DNA of 5,617 bases from JAZSMJ01 sp045535815. Its GTDB lineage: Bacteria; Bacillota; Clostridia; Oscillospirales; CAG-272. The DNA lies in contig JAZSMJ010000053.1 in NCBI GenBank assembly GCA_045535815.1, forward strand, positions 1-5,617, written 5' to 3'. Below are positions 5,338-5,617 of the stretch, piece after piece. Made by a program: the position numbers and the translations under genes. Every line of letters starts with the position of its first letter. Positions within the stretch are counted from its first letter, which is position 1. The notes under the pieces are model-generated. The model saw only the letters and a list, made by a program, of their open reading frames with translations. It did not search any database and had not been told where the DNA came from.

Positions 5338-5552
5338 GTTCGCACCATCTCCGTAGGGCGGTGGCTTGCTGCCGCCGTTTGCCTTCTCCAGTGGGAGAAG
5401 GTGTCGCCGTATGGCGACGGATGAGGTGTGGTTATACAGGCGATTTAATCCGAGGCATAAATGATGTTGTTTTTTGACACCTCATCCACCACTATCGTGG
5501 TCCCTGAAGTATGCCTGTGGCAAACTTCTCTCCCACTGGAGAAGGCTCACAA
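5338..5552. repeat. Compound palindromic element, copy B
   Basis: The first 66 bases match copy A at 65 positions. The left arm continues with the variable hairpin GTCGCC-gtat-GGCGAC (5403-5418) and GGATGAGGTGT (5419-5429). The loop (5430-5476) is about as long as in copy A but diverged, again ending in a T run. The right arm has ACACCTCATCC (5477-5487), then two hairpins in the variable slot: ACCAC-tatc-GTGGT (5488-5501) and a GAAGT...ACTTC stem (5506-5528). A degenerate constant hairpin follows (5529-5542), then CTCACAA. The element lies upstream of rpsO. Confidence 0.8.
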
Positions 5553-5586
5553 GCTATGCACGCACCTACCTCGCACTACTCTCGTG

Positions 5587-5614
5587 ACGTCGTGGGTGCC
5601 GTCCCCTACGACGT
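5587..5614. repeat. Palindrome ACGTCGT/ACGACGT at the window end
   Basis: ACGTCGT (5587-5593) pairs with ACGACGT (5608-5614), extended inward by GGG/CCC-type pairs. Read on the minus strand it begins CGTCGTAGGGGACGG, so it looks like a CGTAGGG-family unit in the opposite orientation. It may continue past the window end. Confidence 0.45.
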
Positions 5615-5617
5615 TTG

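Noticed and set aside
5202..5477. Plus-strand open frame of 91 codons upstream of rpsO
   Set aside because: It crosses the rpsO promoter and copy B of the repeat, so it is explained by non-coding features.
5338..5552. Insertion sequence or classical MITE
   Set aside because: There is no transposase, and I could not find clear terminal inverted repeats at the outer ends or a target duplication; called a repeat only.

Overview
The window reads as chromosomal DNA from a Gram-positive anaerobe of the class Clostridia, most likely a gut member of the Oscillospiraceae/Ruminococcaceae. This is an inference. It rests on the Firmicutes-type PyrK plus PyrDB dihydroorotate dehydrogenase, strong AGGAGG-type ribosome binding sites, a consensus sigma-A promoter, and short palindromic intergenic repeats of a style I recall being abundant in that group. 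I cannot name a species.

All four convincing genes lie on the minus strand, so transcription runs from high to low coordinates. rpsO (ribosomal protein S15, 4864-5127) comes first, behind a very good promoter (5226-5254) and a roughly 90-nt leader. pnp (polynucleotide phosphorylase, 2387-4696) follows after a 167-bp gap that holds a hairpin and a possible second promoter. This rpsO-pnp order is the classical one. After a 593-bp gap comes the overlapping pair pyrK-pyrD (121-1793), whose products form the NAD-linked dihydroorotate dehydrogenase of pyrimidine synthesis. That pair ends in a clear intrinsic terminator (68-103).

The non-coding DNA is the unusual part. Three islands (1-61, about 1841-2372 and 5301-5617) are packed with short palindromes. 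Two copies of a compound element of about 200 bp (2049-2244 and 5338-5552) share a 65/66-identical head. Each has two arms built from a constant hairpin, an exchangeable hairpin and an 11-bp inner stem, around a diverged T-rich loop. One arm of the first copy is an exact 49-bp inverted repeat of one arm of the second, and the two copies bracket rpsO-pnp. A second family (2269-2315) has the same plan (constant hairpin, variable hairpin, conserved tail) with unrelated sequence, and a third family is built around a CGTAGGG core.

The rpsO upstream region has two more candidate controls. One is a TTGTAAA-N4-TTTACAA palindrome on the -35 box. The other is an 8-nt leader segment exactly complementary to the rpsO Shine-Dalgarno region, which overlaps an alternative hairpin and so could form a translational switch. 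No mobile-element protein, CRISPR array, tRNA or rRNA is visible.
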